Below are positions 48,083-60,870 of a DNA stretch of 64,000 nucleotides, piece after piece. This DNA is from Leucocoprinus leucothites. Its lineage: Eukaryota; Basidiomycota; Agaricomycetes; Agaricales; Agaricaceae. Positions within the stretch are counted from its first letter, which is position 1; every line of letters starts with the position of its first letter. The stretch is from contig JAACJO010000010.1 of assembly GCA_013368445.1 (NCBI GenBank), positions 62,001 through 126,000 of the forward strand. Reading direction: 5' to 3'. The position numbers were made by a program, and so were the translations under genes. The notes under the pieces are model-generated. The model ran no database searches, was not told where the DNA came from, and saw nothing but the letters and a program-made list of their open reading frames with translations.

Positions 48083-51000
48083 ATGGCGACACCCCAAAGT
48101 CCTTCCTCTTCATCAAAACGCACATTTCCCTCTTTCTCTGTCCGTCGTCCTAGCGCCAGCAACAGCACTACAAACCTGCCATCTCGTTCTGTGTCTGCTG
48201 CGTCGACTTCGACGTTGAATTTGTCGAGACCAAGCTTCAGCACAGCGTCGAACACAGCTGCTGTTGCTGCTTCTCCTACTTCACCCCCTCACGCTGGTAC
48301 CCAAACTGCGGGATCTGGAATCCCCGCATCTCTTCGTTCCTTACGCAATTTATTCCCTTTTGGTGGCAGTGGCAAGCCACCTCACAACAGCAACAGCAAC
48401 GGCAATGTGCAGACAAACACCCCCGGGCGGACGTTTAGCGTTGGACTTGGATCCGTTCGGCGGTCGATGAATGTTGCGCGCGAGCGCGAAAAGGAGAAGG
48501 ACAGAAACAGAAAGTTTTCATTGTCAAATGAAGCGCTTATGACGCCCGTGCTATCCATTGAGCGTAACCATTCTCAAGCCTCAACTTGGACGTTGTCCTC
48601 GCAAGGGCAGAACAGTGTTGTTGGTGGTGGAGAGGAGACGCCGCCGCTTAGGAGGTCGGTGTCGCTTTCGAGGTTGGAGGGAGCAATTAATTTTGATAAG
48701 CCGCTTCCGGCGCTGGTGGATTCGTCGTCGAGTTTTGCGGAGGAGGTAGAGGCTGGTATGACGTGTATGTCGTTTTCACTATTCTTAAAAGCGACCTATA
48801 CTAAATTTTTATGCTAGTGATGACTCTCCGAACACCTTCACCTCCTCCCTCTCCTGACCATTTTCCTCCCCTTCCTTCCTCTATGCCCCACACCCAACGA
48901 CACACCTCTACTACCATTGCAGAATTATCAACTATAATCGAAGCCGATAATTCCGGTATTTCAATATCCAAGCATATTCCACTTTCCTCCCCTTCCTCCT
49001 CGTCGCATTCCCTATCTCCACCGTCCTCGCCTCGCGCGAATGACGAAGAAAACACCATTCGCCGACCTATCTTCCTCCAAGCACCATCGCACTCTCACTC
49101 TCAGCGACCAAATACACCACTCATGACGTCTTCTCCTCTCGAGCCAAGTACACCCGCTCACCAACACCACCATTCTATTACATCCACATCTACCGCTTCT
49201 GGAACCACTCCAACCGCTGCTCCTGCTATTACCTCTACCTCACTCAACGACGAGGAGACCCTAGAAGAGGGAGAGCTCTCCACTTCTCAGCTTGTCTCGC
49301 AAGTCCAAGATGCACTTGCTAGAGCGAGTACATCATGGGGCGGCAGTAGCGATCGTGCGTTCGTTATTGATGCGGATGCTAGTTTTATTCATATGCATGA
49401 TGATGAAAGTAGTGGTGGTGTTTGTCCGACACCTCCTGAATCGTCATGTGCTTCATCTTTCGTGGACGATGAAGAACCGGCAGACGTGGATGTGAGCCTT
49501 GTAGCTGTCCTCGATGCTCCTCTTGATTCTCCATCTCCGTCACCACAAGACGAGGTGCAGGAGGTGGATGACGATGACGACGCGTCAAGAATGAATAATT
49601 CCATTCCGTCTATCACTCACCCTGATGACTCGCATATATTAGCACCGGAAGACGCGACGCTCGACTTGGGAAGTTTGGATCCTGATTTGAGGGATGCTGT
49701 CTCTCATGGAGTGTATTCCACGCGGCAGCAGCAGACCTCGCCTGGTTCGGATTCAGGTGGGAAGTCGGTTGGGTCTGGGAGGACGGTAGTGCTGTCTTCT
49801 CCGCCTGTTCCAAGATTTTATAGTCGTGCTCAGCAACAACAGTCGGAGAGTACGGGAGTGGAGAGCGCTCCTAGATCCGTTTCTTCGCCCACATCTACCA
49901 CCACCACCACTACTACACCTTCAGCCCCAAAACCATCCCTCCAACCACTCTCCCTCTCCTCTACCCTCAAACAACAAGCAACAGCATCAAAACGCCGCAT
50001 CATATCATCCTCCTTCCTACCCCGCCTCCGTTCCTCTCCACCACGTTCACCGTGTTCACCGCATGCTCACTCATTCTCGGTGTCTGCGCCCGTATCGACG
50101 AAAAATTCATCGTCACCCACGAAAGTTAGTTTTGAAGGGAGTAGGATACCGCAGAGTCCCAGGACGGCGGTGTTCTCGCCTGCTTCTGTTTCTACTGCTG
50201 CTGTTGGTGGTGGTGGTGGGTCCAGTCGAGTGACGACGTCCACACCTGTGAAACCGAAAAAGCCTTTTGGGAGTATTGGAGTTGCTGCGGGAGTGCAGCA
50301 GCAGCAGGAACAGCATAGGAGGAAAAGTTCGGTTCCAGTGGCGACGTGGAGGAATTCGAGAGAGTTGAGTGGGCTGAGGGTGGGAGGACAGGGTGGTGCG
50401 CCGGAGGTGAGGGTTGTGGAAGTCAGTTGTACGTATTTCTCTCTCTTTCTCGCTTTGGATGGTGTTGCTAATCATTTGATACGATAGCCGAGATTGACCC
50501 CCATGTGGTACCAGTCCCCTCCAACTTCCCCGCGCGCACAGAGGAAGAAGCGCATACGTGGCCTGTTACCCGACGTGATCGTACCGGTACCGGTCATGAT
50601 GATGAGGGTGAGGAGGATACAGGCACGTTGAGTGTAGGCGGGGGACAGAGGTGGGAGAATTCGAGGAGGGATGAGAGTCCTGTTCTTGGATATTCCGATG
50701 TTAGGGCAACGAGCAGCGGGGAGATGAGGCTTGGCTCACCGTTTCTTCAGACTGATCGAGATGGTTTGTACTTTTTCTCTTCTTTCTTCACTCATTATAT
50801 GCTAATGCATCTCTCAGGTCAACGTATCCAATCACCTTCACCTGTCCCGCCGAGTCCTAGCCTTATCATCCCATCTACATCTCGCGCTCTAAGCCGGGGT
50901 GGAAGCCTACGTGGCACGAGAGATAAGGATTATAACCTGGATAATGAGGGTGCTGCTGGTGAAGGAGAAGAGTCGCTATTCGATGGCACAGCCAGCATAA

Positions 51001-53162
51001 GTGGTCGACCTAGTAGACGTGTCCCTGCTCCTCTGAGATTATTCTTGGGGAGTAGTGGGAGTACGAATGGAAGTGCATCCACGGGGGTCGTGGATGTGCC
51101 TGAGCGACAGCCTTCCCCGTTGCGGAGTGTGTTGCGAGTTGAGAAGGAGGAGCAAGAGGAGGGTTATTTCGGTGGTGAGGGTCGTGGGAGGTCGGGTGCA
51201 CGATTATCTGTAGATACGACTCGACCGTCCATGGAGTCAAGAGCATCACCGGATCCGCAGTACCAGAAATACGTCGTCGCTGCAGATAGAGATGGACCTT
51301 CTCAGCCTCCTACGAGGGTTCCGGCCCGGGACCGCGAGCGTGATGGTTTAGTCGCCAGAGTCCGCAAACGGAGTATGAGTGTTCAAGAAAACTCGGACTA
51401 TCCTCCTCGCGCAGCTGGCACTGCCACACCTGCTCCCTCGATTGCAGGTGGAAGCATGGTCAATCTGAGCACTGTAAAACAGAGTGCTAGAGAACGACTT
51501 GCTCGTGCGCGGTATTATGGTGATTTAGGAAGCAGTGCCGGTGCTGGTGGTGCGACGAGACCTTGGAGTTCAATGTCGATGCGGAGTAGCAGTCGAATGG
51601 AGCCGCCGCTGTATGGCTCGAGGAATAATGCTCCTACGCGCCTATCACTCTATGAGCGCGAGAGAGAACGCGATAGGGAGAGGGACAGAAGTCCCGTTGG
51701 GATGATGGAGAGGAGTATCAGTGATCGTGCTACAGAGAGGGAGAGGGAGAGAAGTGGGAGTGTGTCTGCGATTTCGGCGATGGGGATTGGGACGTTGGGG
51801 AGGTATGCGTCGTTGAGGAGTGCTTCAGAGTATAATTTCACCCAACATCATGGGCATGCGAGGAGGGAGAGTGTGGCTGGATTGATGGAGAGTCCGACGT
51901 TTACTGTTTCGACGAGTGTGAGTGGGAGCGGGAGTGCCAGTGGTTCGAAAGGCGATACTCCTCGGAGTACGTCGGCATCCACAGGCATAACGAGCATCTC
52001 TGCATCCACTTCCACCTCCAACACCAATAAAGACCGCGATCGTGAAGAACTTCGAGATTTGAAAGAAAAGCATGCGACTGAAACAGGAGCTTTACTTGGC
52101 GCGTTGTCGGATTCGCAGAGGACGTGTAGGGTATTGAGAGAGGAGAATGTAGAGTTGAGGGAGAGGTTGGGGGAGGTGGAGAGGGAGAATGAGAGATTGA
52201 GCAGGGTTGTGGGCGAGTTGGAGAGGGAGGTATTGAGTGTTGTGAGGGAACGCGAACGTGAGCGCGAGAGAGAGAAGGAGAGGGTGTGGGAGAGGAGGGA
52301 GAGGTTGAGCTCGAGTGTTGTGAGCTGGAGAGGGCAGCAACAACCCTTTGTTACGCCCTTGGCGAAACAGAGGGATCTTGGTCGGATGGCTGGTCGTGCG
52401 CCCGCTGCGAGCGCCAGTGGTATGGGGAAGTGGGGAGTGTTTGAGAGAGATTTGGAAGATGTTACGATGATGCGGCAGAGTCAGATCCAGAGTCAGCGTT
52501 CGAAGTTGGATAATGTGTTGTTTTCGAGAGAGATGGAGACGAGAGAGCTGGAGTTGGAGCCGAGGCTAGAACGGGAGGGGAATGAAGGCGATGATGAGGA
52601 TGAGGACGGGCTCGTTACGCCTGTTAGAGAGCATCCCGTCTATGATGATGACGATGACCCGATTGCTGCTGGAGATGAAGAAAGCCTTGTTTCGACATTA
52701 CCGCCTCCGTCGAGTAACAACGTGAATACCAGTTCCGCGCACCTCCGTCGACCGAGCACCAGTTCCTCGATATTTCCGATTCCACCATCGAATATGACAA
52801 TGCTCCTCCACGACGAAATGGGTCTACTCTCCGAACTAGGCGTCAACAGTAATCCAAGTAGTGCCTCTCTCGGAAACAACAAACTCCCTGGATCACCCGC
52901 GATACCCATTTCCTCCCGACGTAATGGTAAACTCCTGTCGTCGATGATGACGAACAACAACAACAATAGCAATGCGGCTTCGAATGCGAGTGTGTCGCCC
53001 ACGACGGAGAATTTTTCGATGATGACGGGGAGTCCGGGGAGTTTGTTTTTGAAGCCTGAGCATGAGATGATGTTGGATGAGATGGAGAGTTTTGATTTGG
53101 GGAGGGGGGGTGGTAGTGTTTCGGGTGTTGTGAGTGGTGGTGAAGATGAGAGTTGTGCTTGA
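48083..53162 (+). CDS. gene 2: large Ser-rich coiled-coil protein, unknown family (intact)
   Basis: Exons 48083-48764, 48818-50428, 50488-50763 and 50818-53162 join in phase to 1637 residues. Most of the protein is low-complexity Ser/Thr/Pro with basic patches (VREREKEKDRNRKF-like stretches) and acidic runs (VQEVDDDDDAS, GDDEDEDG). Short conserved-looking blocks are FVIDADASFIHMHDDES, KPKKPFGSIG and SPDPQYQKYV. A strong coiled coil spans about 1262-1360 (ELRDLKEKHATE, then LREENVELRERLGEVERENE). No catalytic motif, TM helix or signal peptide. The composition suggests a cytoskeletal, septal or signalling scaffold, but this is inference. Two truncated copies of its first two thirds lie to the left. 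Confidence 0.85.
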
Positions 53163-53665
53163 TTTTGTGTGTGCGTTTGTCACTTTTGCTGCCTTCTGAT
53201 TCGCTTTGGGTTTATAATATGTATAACATTCGGCTTTCATACCCTCTTTCTGCCCTTCTCTTTGCATTTTGGCTTTTTTTTTTTTGCTTTATATCATGCT
53301 TTATTGTCAGTTTCATGACTGCTTCATCAGTTTTGCGATCGCTTCATCAGTTTCATTGTCGCTTCACGTTTTCGTCATGGTTTACATTTATTAGTGGACT
53401 TCATTTTCGTCTTCGTTCTTATATTACCCTCTGTCGCTTGTGCTCTTCGTCGTTTGTTTACCCTCATACCCCTCATAGTCTTTTAGATCCATCTCTTGTT
53501 TTTGGATATCAATGTCCCGCACAGATATATGATGCCGATATCGACCATTCATCGTCCCCTCTTTACATATCCCAGTCCCCCCCCCTTTGTCGTACGTGTA
53601 CATACTGTATATATAAATTTTGGAATCCTAACTCGATCCGGGGTATCTACCCCCAATGGATAAGA
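53163..53665. other. convergent intergenic region
   Basis: About 500 bp between the ends of two convergent genes, T-rich (a run of about 12 T near 53275). No terminator motif assigned; ORFs here are low complexity. Confidence 0.45.
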
Positions 53666-54776
53666 CTACACTGCCGCTCCTTCTCTATTATCCATATCAC
53701 CAGAGTTCCCGGCAGAAAACGCACTTCGATTCGCTACCCGGTATATAACCAAAATGGATGCAATTGACTGAGAAACGAGTCAGATCTCGACTTGCAAGAA
53801 ATTTACCCTGGATTACTTGCCTGCACAGGGAGCGCCATTGGAAATGCAATGGCTATGACCTGGAATTGCCCCAATGCCGAGCTCAGTATGAGAACAAGCG
53901 ACACCGGCACATTAATCGCCATGGATTCCATTAAAATCCCGGAGATTCGTAGTGGATATCTGGCCATGGAAGAAGATTGACCATAGATGGTAATGATGCA
54001 CTGGCGCCGAAGGATGAGACGGACTACGATATTTGTAGTGACGAAGAAATTGATGATGATATTCAGGAGGATACTGGCTATCAGCAATTTCATCCCGATG
54101 GGGACACCTGGGGTTTTGGGGCATAGTTGATTGAGATTCAAGAGACCGGCGCATGTAACGTTGATGACTATTCAGGAGGTGAGTACTAGCTCGGCAACAA
54201 GAAAAGACGGTCATGAGATGATCATACCGAGTGCAACGACCCATAGACATAGTGGAAGAATCCAACAAAGATTGTGAGCTAGTCCTGCCTTGCGATTTTC
54301 AAAAAGTGCTTTATGGGTCATGTAACACCTCCAGACCTATAGAAAAAGGAGAGAGAAGTAGTTGCAGTTATTAGTAGAGTTATAGTTTATCTCTCCCAGG
54401 GATAAAGACGTACCAGGAGAGCGTCTATTAGAGAGACGGTGAAAGCAACCAAGATATCTGACCAGTCATAGTCAAAACTCCTGGAATAGGCTGGAGCGGT
54501 GTATATAATCTCCTGAGTGAACGAATTAACACGCTGTACCTGGACCGCTGTGTTCATAGCGAGTAGTAGGACAATATATCCTCGGAGCACCCAGGATTGA
54601 GTGAATAGCGTCTTCTGAATGTTCCTCCAATTGAGATCCAGCTTCACCGTTTTTAGTGACTCGAATAAGCGAAAGCAGATAATGCCAATTGTGATAAGAA
54701 CACCATATAAAATGCCACTGAGAGTCAGGCCAATCAGTAATAAAGCTTTCCACTGTAATGGGTCAGGATTAGCCAT
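53666..54776 (-). CDS. multi-pass integral membrane protein of an agaricomycete-type family, function unknown
   Basis: Exons 54414-54776, 54228-54336, 53821-54167 and 53666-53767 give 306 residues. Hydrophobic segments suggest about seven TM helices: LLLIGLTLSGILYGVLITIG, GYIVLLLAMNT, ILVAFTVSLIDALLV, LCWILPLCLWVVAL, KLLIASILLNIIINF, NVPVSLVLILSSAL and SIASILVIYRVA. The pattern of a short N-terminus, polar loop and a helix preceded by GILMESMAI is typical of expanded orphan membrane proteins in mushroom genomes. The last intron begins GC (CAG|GCAAGT), the known GC-AG class, and only this choice keeps the last TM helix in frame. Confidence 0.8.
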
Positions 54777-54828
54777 GAAGGAGAGGAATGTAAGTGATAT
54801 TTAAAACGACGAAGGTGAAGCGACCGGG

Positions 54829-54836
54829 TATATATA
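54829..54836 (-). promoter_or_regulatory. candidate TATA box of the membrane protein gene
   Basis: TATATATA about 55 bp upstream of the ATG at 54776. Confidence 0.45.
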
Positions 54837-56893
54837 CCGTATACTCCTCATGGACAGTAATTGCCATAAGTAAACTAGTTAAGTTGTGTTGTCAAGTGAT
54901 ACATGTTACCATGCGCTTCCTTACCGAAGATCGAGTCGGATGCGCCCAGTACTACACCAGGACGGCAGTGTAATCCTGATACTCAAGTTCGATATAATCC
55001 TGATGGACATCTTCGATGGTTTCTGATGGCAAAATACGCTTGCAACAAGCGCCAGAGGGACTTGGATACAAACGCTGTAAGTCAAAATCAATTTTTAGGA
55101 TATGTGGCTGCTAACCACAAGCTTTCTCTGCCAATGGGCTCCTGTAGAGCTTGTAGTTTTTCGGCCGTGATCAGCTGTAATGTTAAGCTTGGATTTTTTT
55201 TTCCTGTCTTCACGAAGGCTAATCATCAATATTTGCAGTTGCTCCAAGTCATAGACACAGCGAATTGAATATCGCAAAGCAACAAATTTGGTCTTAAGCC
55301 GCTACTTTGATAATACCACTTCCTTCCCACACGCTTTAGTCGTCAAGAAAGTCTTCTACTGTAACTTCGTACCTTGTGTCCTATCTCCGGAGGCCATTTA
55401 AAGGCGGTGAAGGGTTCAACGAAGGGCTGGGGAGTATTAATCCGGATAATGCACAAGTAAGGGAAGCGAAATGATCCGCTCAGAGACAGTGTGCCATATG
55501 CATGGGAGATCTAATAATACCAATAAAGTGTAGTGTCAATAGAAATGAGCCTTATCACAGAACATATTTTAGTCTCTCACACATGGCTCGTCGATCGTCA
55601 ACTGCCACTGTTGCTAACTAAACTATCATCGGGCCAGTCTCGAACAGAGATTCGTCGTGACTGCAATCTGTTTCATGACGTTCAACCGAGGCTCAGCGGG
55701 AAGTCATATCCACCGTGGTTGTACGAGAGTGTTCTTTGGTACTAACTCAGGGGCGTCATGCTTCTGGTTGATAGTAATATTATAGACGAAGAGCCAGCCC
55801 GTGAAACCGTGAAATAGTCACATGATGATTAACGATTGGATTTCTGCTCAGCCAGCCATATAATCAATTAATCAAGACAAGTCACTTTATGCATCCTCGA
55901 AAGGATGGTACAGTGGGATCATTGGCCCAGCGAGCTCTTTACTGAACCTATTCATTCCTTGGTCCTTTATCTGCAGTACAGTTTAAATCAGTCGTGAATA
56001 GGTTTTGAGTGACTGTCAGGCTTCTTCCCTGTGGATCGCACATTAGACGCCCTGGAACTGCTCGTACCGTGGCCCCAACAACCACACTACCTAATCGTAG
56101 CATCATCATGGTGACGGCGCAGGAACGCGTCCACTCAGGCACCCACTTGGCCCCATCAAAGATTCATTGCTGCGGCCATCGCCTGTACTGCCTCCCTCTA
56201 CTTTATGCGCAAGCTGCTTCCGCAACTCAATTCACAGAACACGGAACAGGTATGAGTGACTGCGGAGACCGGAACCGGTATGAAATCTGCAGTTAAATTG
56301 CGGCTACGCCAAACTTGACGTTGAGTGAAGCTCTGTCCCAGCCCACCATGCACGACACTGATGGCGAGAGAGAACATATAGGTGAAGGGGATCTCAAGCC
56401 TCAGTGTCATCGACTACGGGCACATGCATGTTTATCTGTTGCTCGAAGAACTGGTGATGTCTTGAGACGGGATTCTGGGAGCATAATATACTAAGAGAGT
56501 TGGGAGGGAAGCTCAGGAAAATAGTTGATGTTGGGATATGAATACGAGTTTGGATTGTTTGAGGGGTGAGCTTGGGATCGTGAGGAGCTCTGAGTCTTAC
56601 TGAACTTTGAGGAGTGCTTGCATTAATATGATTTTATATAGTATATATAGCTCAATGTGTCTAATTGCACTTACCTTCACGTTCACATCCACCCACTCAC
56701 GCCTTCTGGCCCTTCTGAGACTCGGAAGAGGGAGAGCCCGGGAACCAGAGGTGCCCGCTCATAATCCATCCCTAGTTCCTCTCCCTCATAAACCTTCTTG
56801 ATTCTGGGTGCCAAGCCTCGTGGTAATAGAAATAATAATAAATGTAACAATAATATCACAACATCAACATCAGGCAGGGTAATTACGTTGATT
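54837..56893. other. gene-poor stretch, nothing firmly supported
   Basis: About 2 kb. A minus-strand frame at 56198-56410 contains a signal-like MFSLAISVVHGGLGQ and Cys residues, and another at 55948-56142 follows it, but no in-phase join or family was found. Possible relic of a small secreted protein. Confidence 0.3.
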
Positions 56894-59273
56894 TCAATGA
56901 TCATGAACCGTGCCTTCACTAGCACCTCTTTTCGAGCGCTCGTTCCAGTTTTTTAGCCAATCCCGGATGTTCTCCTCTCCATGGACCTTCGTTGTACTGT
57001 CCATATTAGGCGACTGCATTAACTGGAAATACTTCTTTTCGTGGTTTATTTCCCAGAACCATATGATCCCCTTTTCACCCCTGCCCATTTTAAAGAGACC
57101 GGACTCGGCTGGATACGTCGACGGTCTAAATCTTTGAAGGAGCCCTTTTAGTCGGAAAGTGAGGTTTGGATAATAGGGTCGAATCATCCCTGCTTCCAGT
57201 CTATTTTGGATTGACTATCATGTAGGGTGTATCAGCATCAAGGCATGCACCCGCTGATACCGAAAGGTCTACTTACCCTTCTGAATCCTGTAATATCCAA
57301 ATCGGCAAAAGAATTTGGAGGAACTCGAAATATCAAGCTTCCGCCAAAGGTGGTCATGTACAAGTTAGAACCTCGATAGTAGGTCCTCTGAGTGTAGTTC
57401 TTCAAGTTGTTCAAGTGACTAGACCTAGCATGTAAGCCTTTGGAAAAATCGCATTTATTCAATGCCTGTCGGACAACTTTGGAAGATACTACACCAGAAT
57501 CAACAAGGCTTGTGCTGGTGTGATAGATCCAGTTGTAGATATTTCCAATCATGGCCAAGTTGGCAAATTCATTTGGATGGGGATCCGAAAGTGGAGATTG
57601 CCCTACGATTTGTGCAGCACTTGAAGGGTCCCATTCTGATCGTGCACACGGGGTCAGGTAAAGCATAAAACGATAATCCATGCACATACCTGAGACTGGG
57701 AGAGAAATGCTCGAATCATAATCGAGCCAAAGCTCAGTGGTATGTTTAAGTAGAGCCTCATACATGGCAGGAGAAGTGGCGCAAAATTTGGCCGATCGAG
57801 AAGGTTCCATCAAGAAATCGATAAAAGATTTATGATAGAACGAGATAGAACCACCAGCGCTGTAGCGGATTGCGGCATCGAGATCGGATAGCCTGTTAAG
57901 GTCATCGAATAGATGGTTGTCAGCATTGGTATCAATATCATTGTTGATAGGCTTCTCCCGAAACCGTAACACCGCGCTCAGCTGGTTACAAATAGCCCTC
58001 AACCTGACCCGGGATATCCTTAACATGTTGCTCCACACGATTGCACTCCGATGAATATTGAGGCGTGAGAGACAACATAAACTGAAGAAAAGGCACGTTT
58101 CTTGTGTCGTCTCGGCTGGGATACGTGAGAGGATAAAAGTGTATAAAGTGTCCAGCTCTGCGAGCGGGAATTTCCGATTGATATTTGCTTCAGCCGTATT
58201 GGTGGAGTCAATGAGTTCGAGAACAGCCGAGAGGGCATCCACCGGATTGTGCCATTCCGAATTCCCGATGAACCGGAGAACCGCAGCAGCATAGATGAAC
58301 AAGCCCCAAGCGGCATGAACAATCGATTCCACAATCTTATCGGAGGGCCATTGAGGCTCCAATCCAGCATTAGTTCGCTCGACAATCTCCCTGAAGCCGC
58401 TTCTAAGAAAGAGGGCGATTTCTTTGTCAGCCTCGTGAGATATAGGAAGGAATATTCGGTGGGTAAGTTCCGTGATTTCGGGGCGCGAAAACATTGACTC
58501 GATGTGCGGTTCGGGACGGCTGAAGAATGCCCAGCATAGCTGCGTGCTTTCTTCCTGCGAAGCTTTAGCAATGAGATCGATGATGGCGCGCTGTGCCTCA
58601 GTGCCATCACATTCATCAAGACCATCAATGAGAATCGGAACCCTCTCTGTGAAGCCTTTTCCACTTTTGTGTAATTGTCGGAGAGGCTCGATAATCAAAT
58701 TCTGCAGCTGAAAACGTGCGGACTTGTCCACAAGTGTCCTGTCCATGCGTATCATCTTGTCAAGCATTGCATGGTACTCTGGGAGGATGGTGGAGAGCTG
58801 ATAGGCAACGGATGGGAAAAGGCGTTTGGGGTCGTTCTGTCCCTTGATAGAGAAGAAAAAGGTGGCAAATGGTTTGTTCCTGCCCTTGAGCCGCTCGGCA
58901 CATGTTTGTGCTACTGCAGATTTACCAACACCGGCAGGACCTTTCATCCAGAGTATGGGTAGATGAGCGTTATCACCGTCCGAGATTGCCCATCGGGTAA
59001 TTTCTTCGACGTATTGTTCTCGAGTACCCGGAAAACATCGAGGAGGAGGATCGCGTGCAGAGGAGTCGTATGTTGCATCAGGGGTTGACACAGTAAGCAA
59101 AACTTCGATTCCTAAAGACGGTGTGCATGAATAACCATAAGTCCCTTGAGGATTATCCTCAGTCATGATCGGCACGCACCTGATGGACCTGATGGAGTAT
59201 AGGTTGTTCCAGTTGAAATGTCAATAAATGTTGCGCCATAGAAAACATTTTCAGAGGCAGGAAAGAATGACAT
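56894..59273 (-). CDS. NACHT NLR-like protein, copy 5 (divergent, intact, inverted)
   Basis: Exons 59180-59273, 57690-59111, 57277-57635 and 56894-57214 join in phase to 731 residues, with intron positions matching copies 2-4. First exon MSFFPASENVFYGATF; P-loop GPAGVGKS; Walker B ILIDGLDEC; AFFSRPEPHIESMF; WGLFIYAAAVLRFIG; YHKSFIDFLMEPSRSA; C-terminal block AESGLFKMGRGEKGIIWFWEIN. The protein differs strongly from the array copies, so it is an older paralogue rather than a recent duplicate. No gene 2 accompanies it. Its 54-bp intron at 57636-57689 is also a multiple of three and stop-free, as in copy 2. Likely a STAND switch protein. Confidence 0.88.
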
Positions 59274-59879
59274 CGTAGTAAGGCGGGGGAGAGAGTGACG
59301 GTGGGTGATGAAATGGGTGTGATGAGCGTGGATCAAAGCTTTCCAATTCAGTGGGAATACCCAGCCTTGTCCATCTCCCAATTCACCCACGTCTATCAAT
59401 AGAAACAAAAGATCGCTTCTTTGCTGCCATATTTCCTGATGGATGGGAATAAATTATCAAATAATCACATTTCTTCTGAGTTGTGAATTTCGATTAGCAA
59501 GCTCTTGCAATAAATTTTCGAGAGTTGGATCGCCTAGTATCTTCTTTTCGAGGAGTGTCAAATGACAAGAAGGGAAGAGCAAAGTCCAAGTAGTTCAAAG
59601 GAGAATAAATTCAAGAAGGTGGCAAAGAGAGTGGCTACTTGTTATTCAACCTGAGTTTTTGAGTGCTTGAGCGACTTTCCCGTGGCCGTGGCTTCTTATA
59701 GATGAAGGTGACATAGAGACACTGTAATTTCTAGCGATGAGCTTCGATAAACTGTGGTTCGGAATCTCTCTATGTCGCATGACTGGGACAATAGTACATA
59801 CACAGAATCCCTCACAATCATGCAAGAAGATGCAGTCTCTGGCGTCTTCTTGTGAGATAAAAAATAGTCATGAATTGTA
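59274..59879. other. intergenic, no gene seen
   Basis: About 600 bp upstream of NACHT copy 5; AT-rich, presumably its promoter. No supported ORF. Confidence 0.45.
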
Positions 59880-60870
59880 GATACCTGTATAAAGTTGAAT
59901 AATATAGTACTCCAGTGGATTGCAAGTGAATGGTGCTGACGAATGGATGGTCGGTGTATCCCTCACCCGTTGTATCTCCCAACAGATATAATATGTCTTT
60001 TGGTTGTAAAGGTTTAACGCCAAGTTTTTCTCCAGACAAGTGGACGAGTGAGGCTGATCATGAGATTTGTCAATGTGATGAAAAGATAGCATAGCCTTGA
60101 AGGGGATCTTACGTTGGCAATGAACGTTCTACCAAAAGCCATGAGCTTGCTCTCCCTCTCATCTGCCTGGGTTATGACATCCTGACAATTGTATCCTCCT
60201 GCACTCATATACGGCCCAGGAGCCCATATATCCTTTGGGAAATTATTGGTGGCATGGCGTTTCTGTCCTTGCACATTATCGTCACGGTCTCCTGCAACTC
60301 TTGGTTCAATAGCATGGATGTAAGCCAAGTCAGGAAACTCCTGTTTTAACGTTGTCACAAAAAACATGAACTGAGGAACAGGGTCCTCCATGCCCATGCC
60401 TGTGCAATGAATGAGTTGCGGGGGGGCATAAGATGCGTATGGACATAAGCTCACCACCAAACAAACTCCAAGAGAATAACCTTACCCCAATTCTCTTCAG
60501 TGTCCCAATGAAATCAATGACTGCTCTGGCCACCTCCAACCCAAATTTCAGTTTACGTGATACTGGGGTGCCATTACATAAAATAGGAATAGGTGAAGAG
60601 GCTACAACAGAGAAAGTTGGGTCCTTCTTTTATATAGCTTTCACTGGCCAGTTGGCTGAATGCCCAAAGCTGACAATGGGTATACAATCCAGCAGCATGT
60701 ACACCTTCCACGATCTATAAGATTAATATTTCAGCCAAAGAGAGACTGAATAATCTGAGAAACAAACATTCTGCCAATGCTATGATCTTGGCCTGGCTGT
60801 AGATATCGGGTGCGGGATGCTTCAACCCTCCAGCCTTGCGGACTATTGGAGTTGCCTCAGATGACAGAAA
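59880..60870 (-). pseudogene. old-yellow-enzyme pseudogene
   Basis: Minus-strand blocks in the family order: KAGGLKHPAPDIYSQAKII (about 60790-60840), LQLWAFSQLASESYIKEGP, SSPIPILCNGTPVSR, LEVARAVIDFIG, then GIGMEDPVPQF-like (MGMEDPVPQFMFFVTTLKQE), AYIHAIEPRV, LMAFGRTFIANV and VKPLQPKDILYLLGD. The segment carrying the His active-site motif is deleted between TPVSR and LEVARA, and frames change. It is CpG-poor, as expected of an old methylated copy. Confidence 0.75.

Larger units (their letters stand above)
27540..51290 (+). repeat. head-to-tail segmental array: NACHT gene + NACHT relic + spacer + 5' part of gene 2
   Basis: Four units. NACHT start codons lie at 27589, 31849, 37607 and 44337, and gene-2 starts at 35076, 41279 and 48083. 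Within a unit the order is constant: upstream block, four-exon NACHT gene, short NACHT relic, conserved AT-rich spacer, gene 2. In units B and C gene 2 ends abruptly near 37365 and 44134, at sites aligning to about 51285 in the complete gene, and then gives way to the shared sequence that precedes the next NACHT copy. Unit A has lost gene 2 altogether. Copies 3 and 4 look closest to each other, copy 1 most decayed. Confidence 0.85.

Noticed and set aside
53153..53767. Plus-strand 204-codon ORF rich in Phe/Ser/Leu after gene 2
   Set aside because: T/C-rich 3' flank giving a low-complexity translation; overlaps the last exon of the opposite membrane protein gene.
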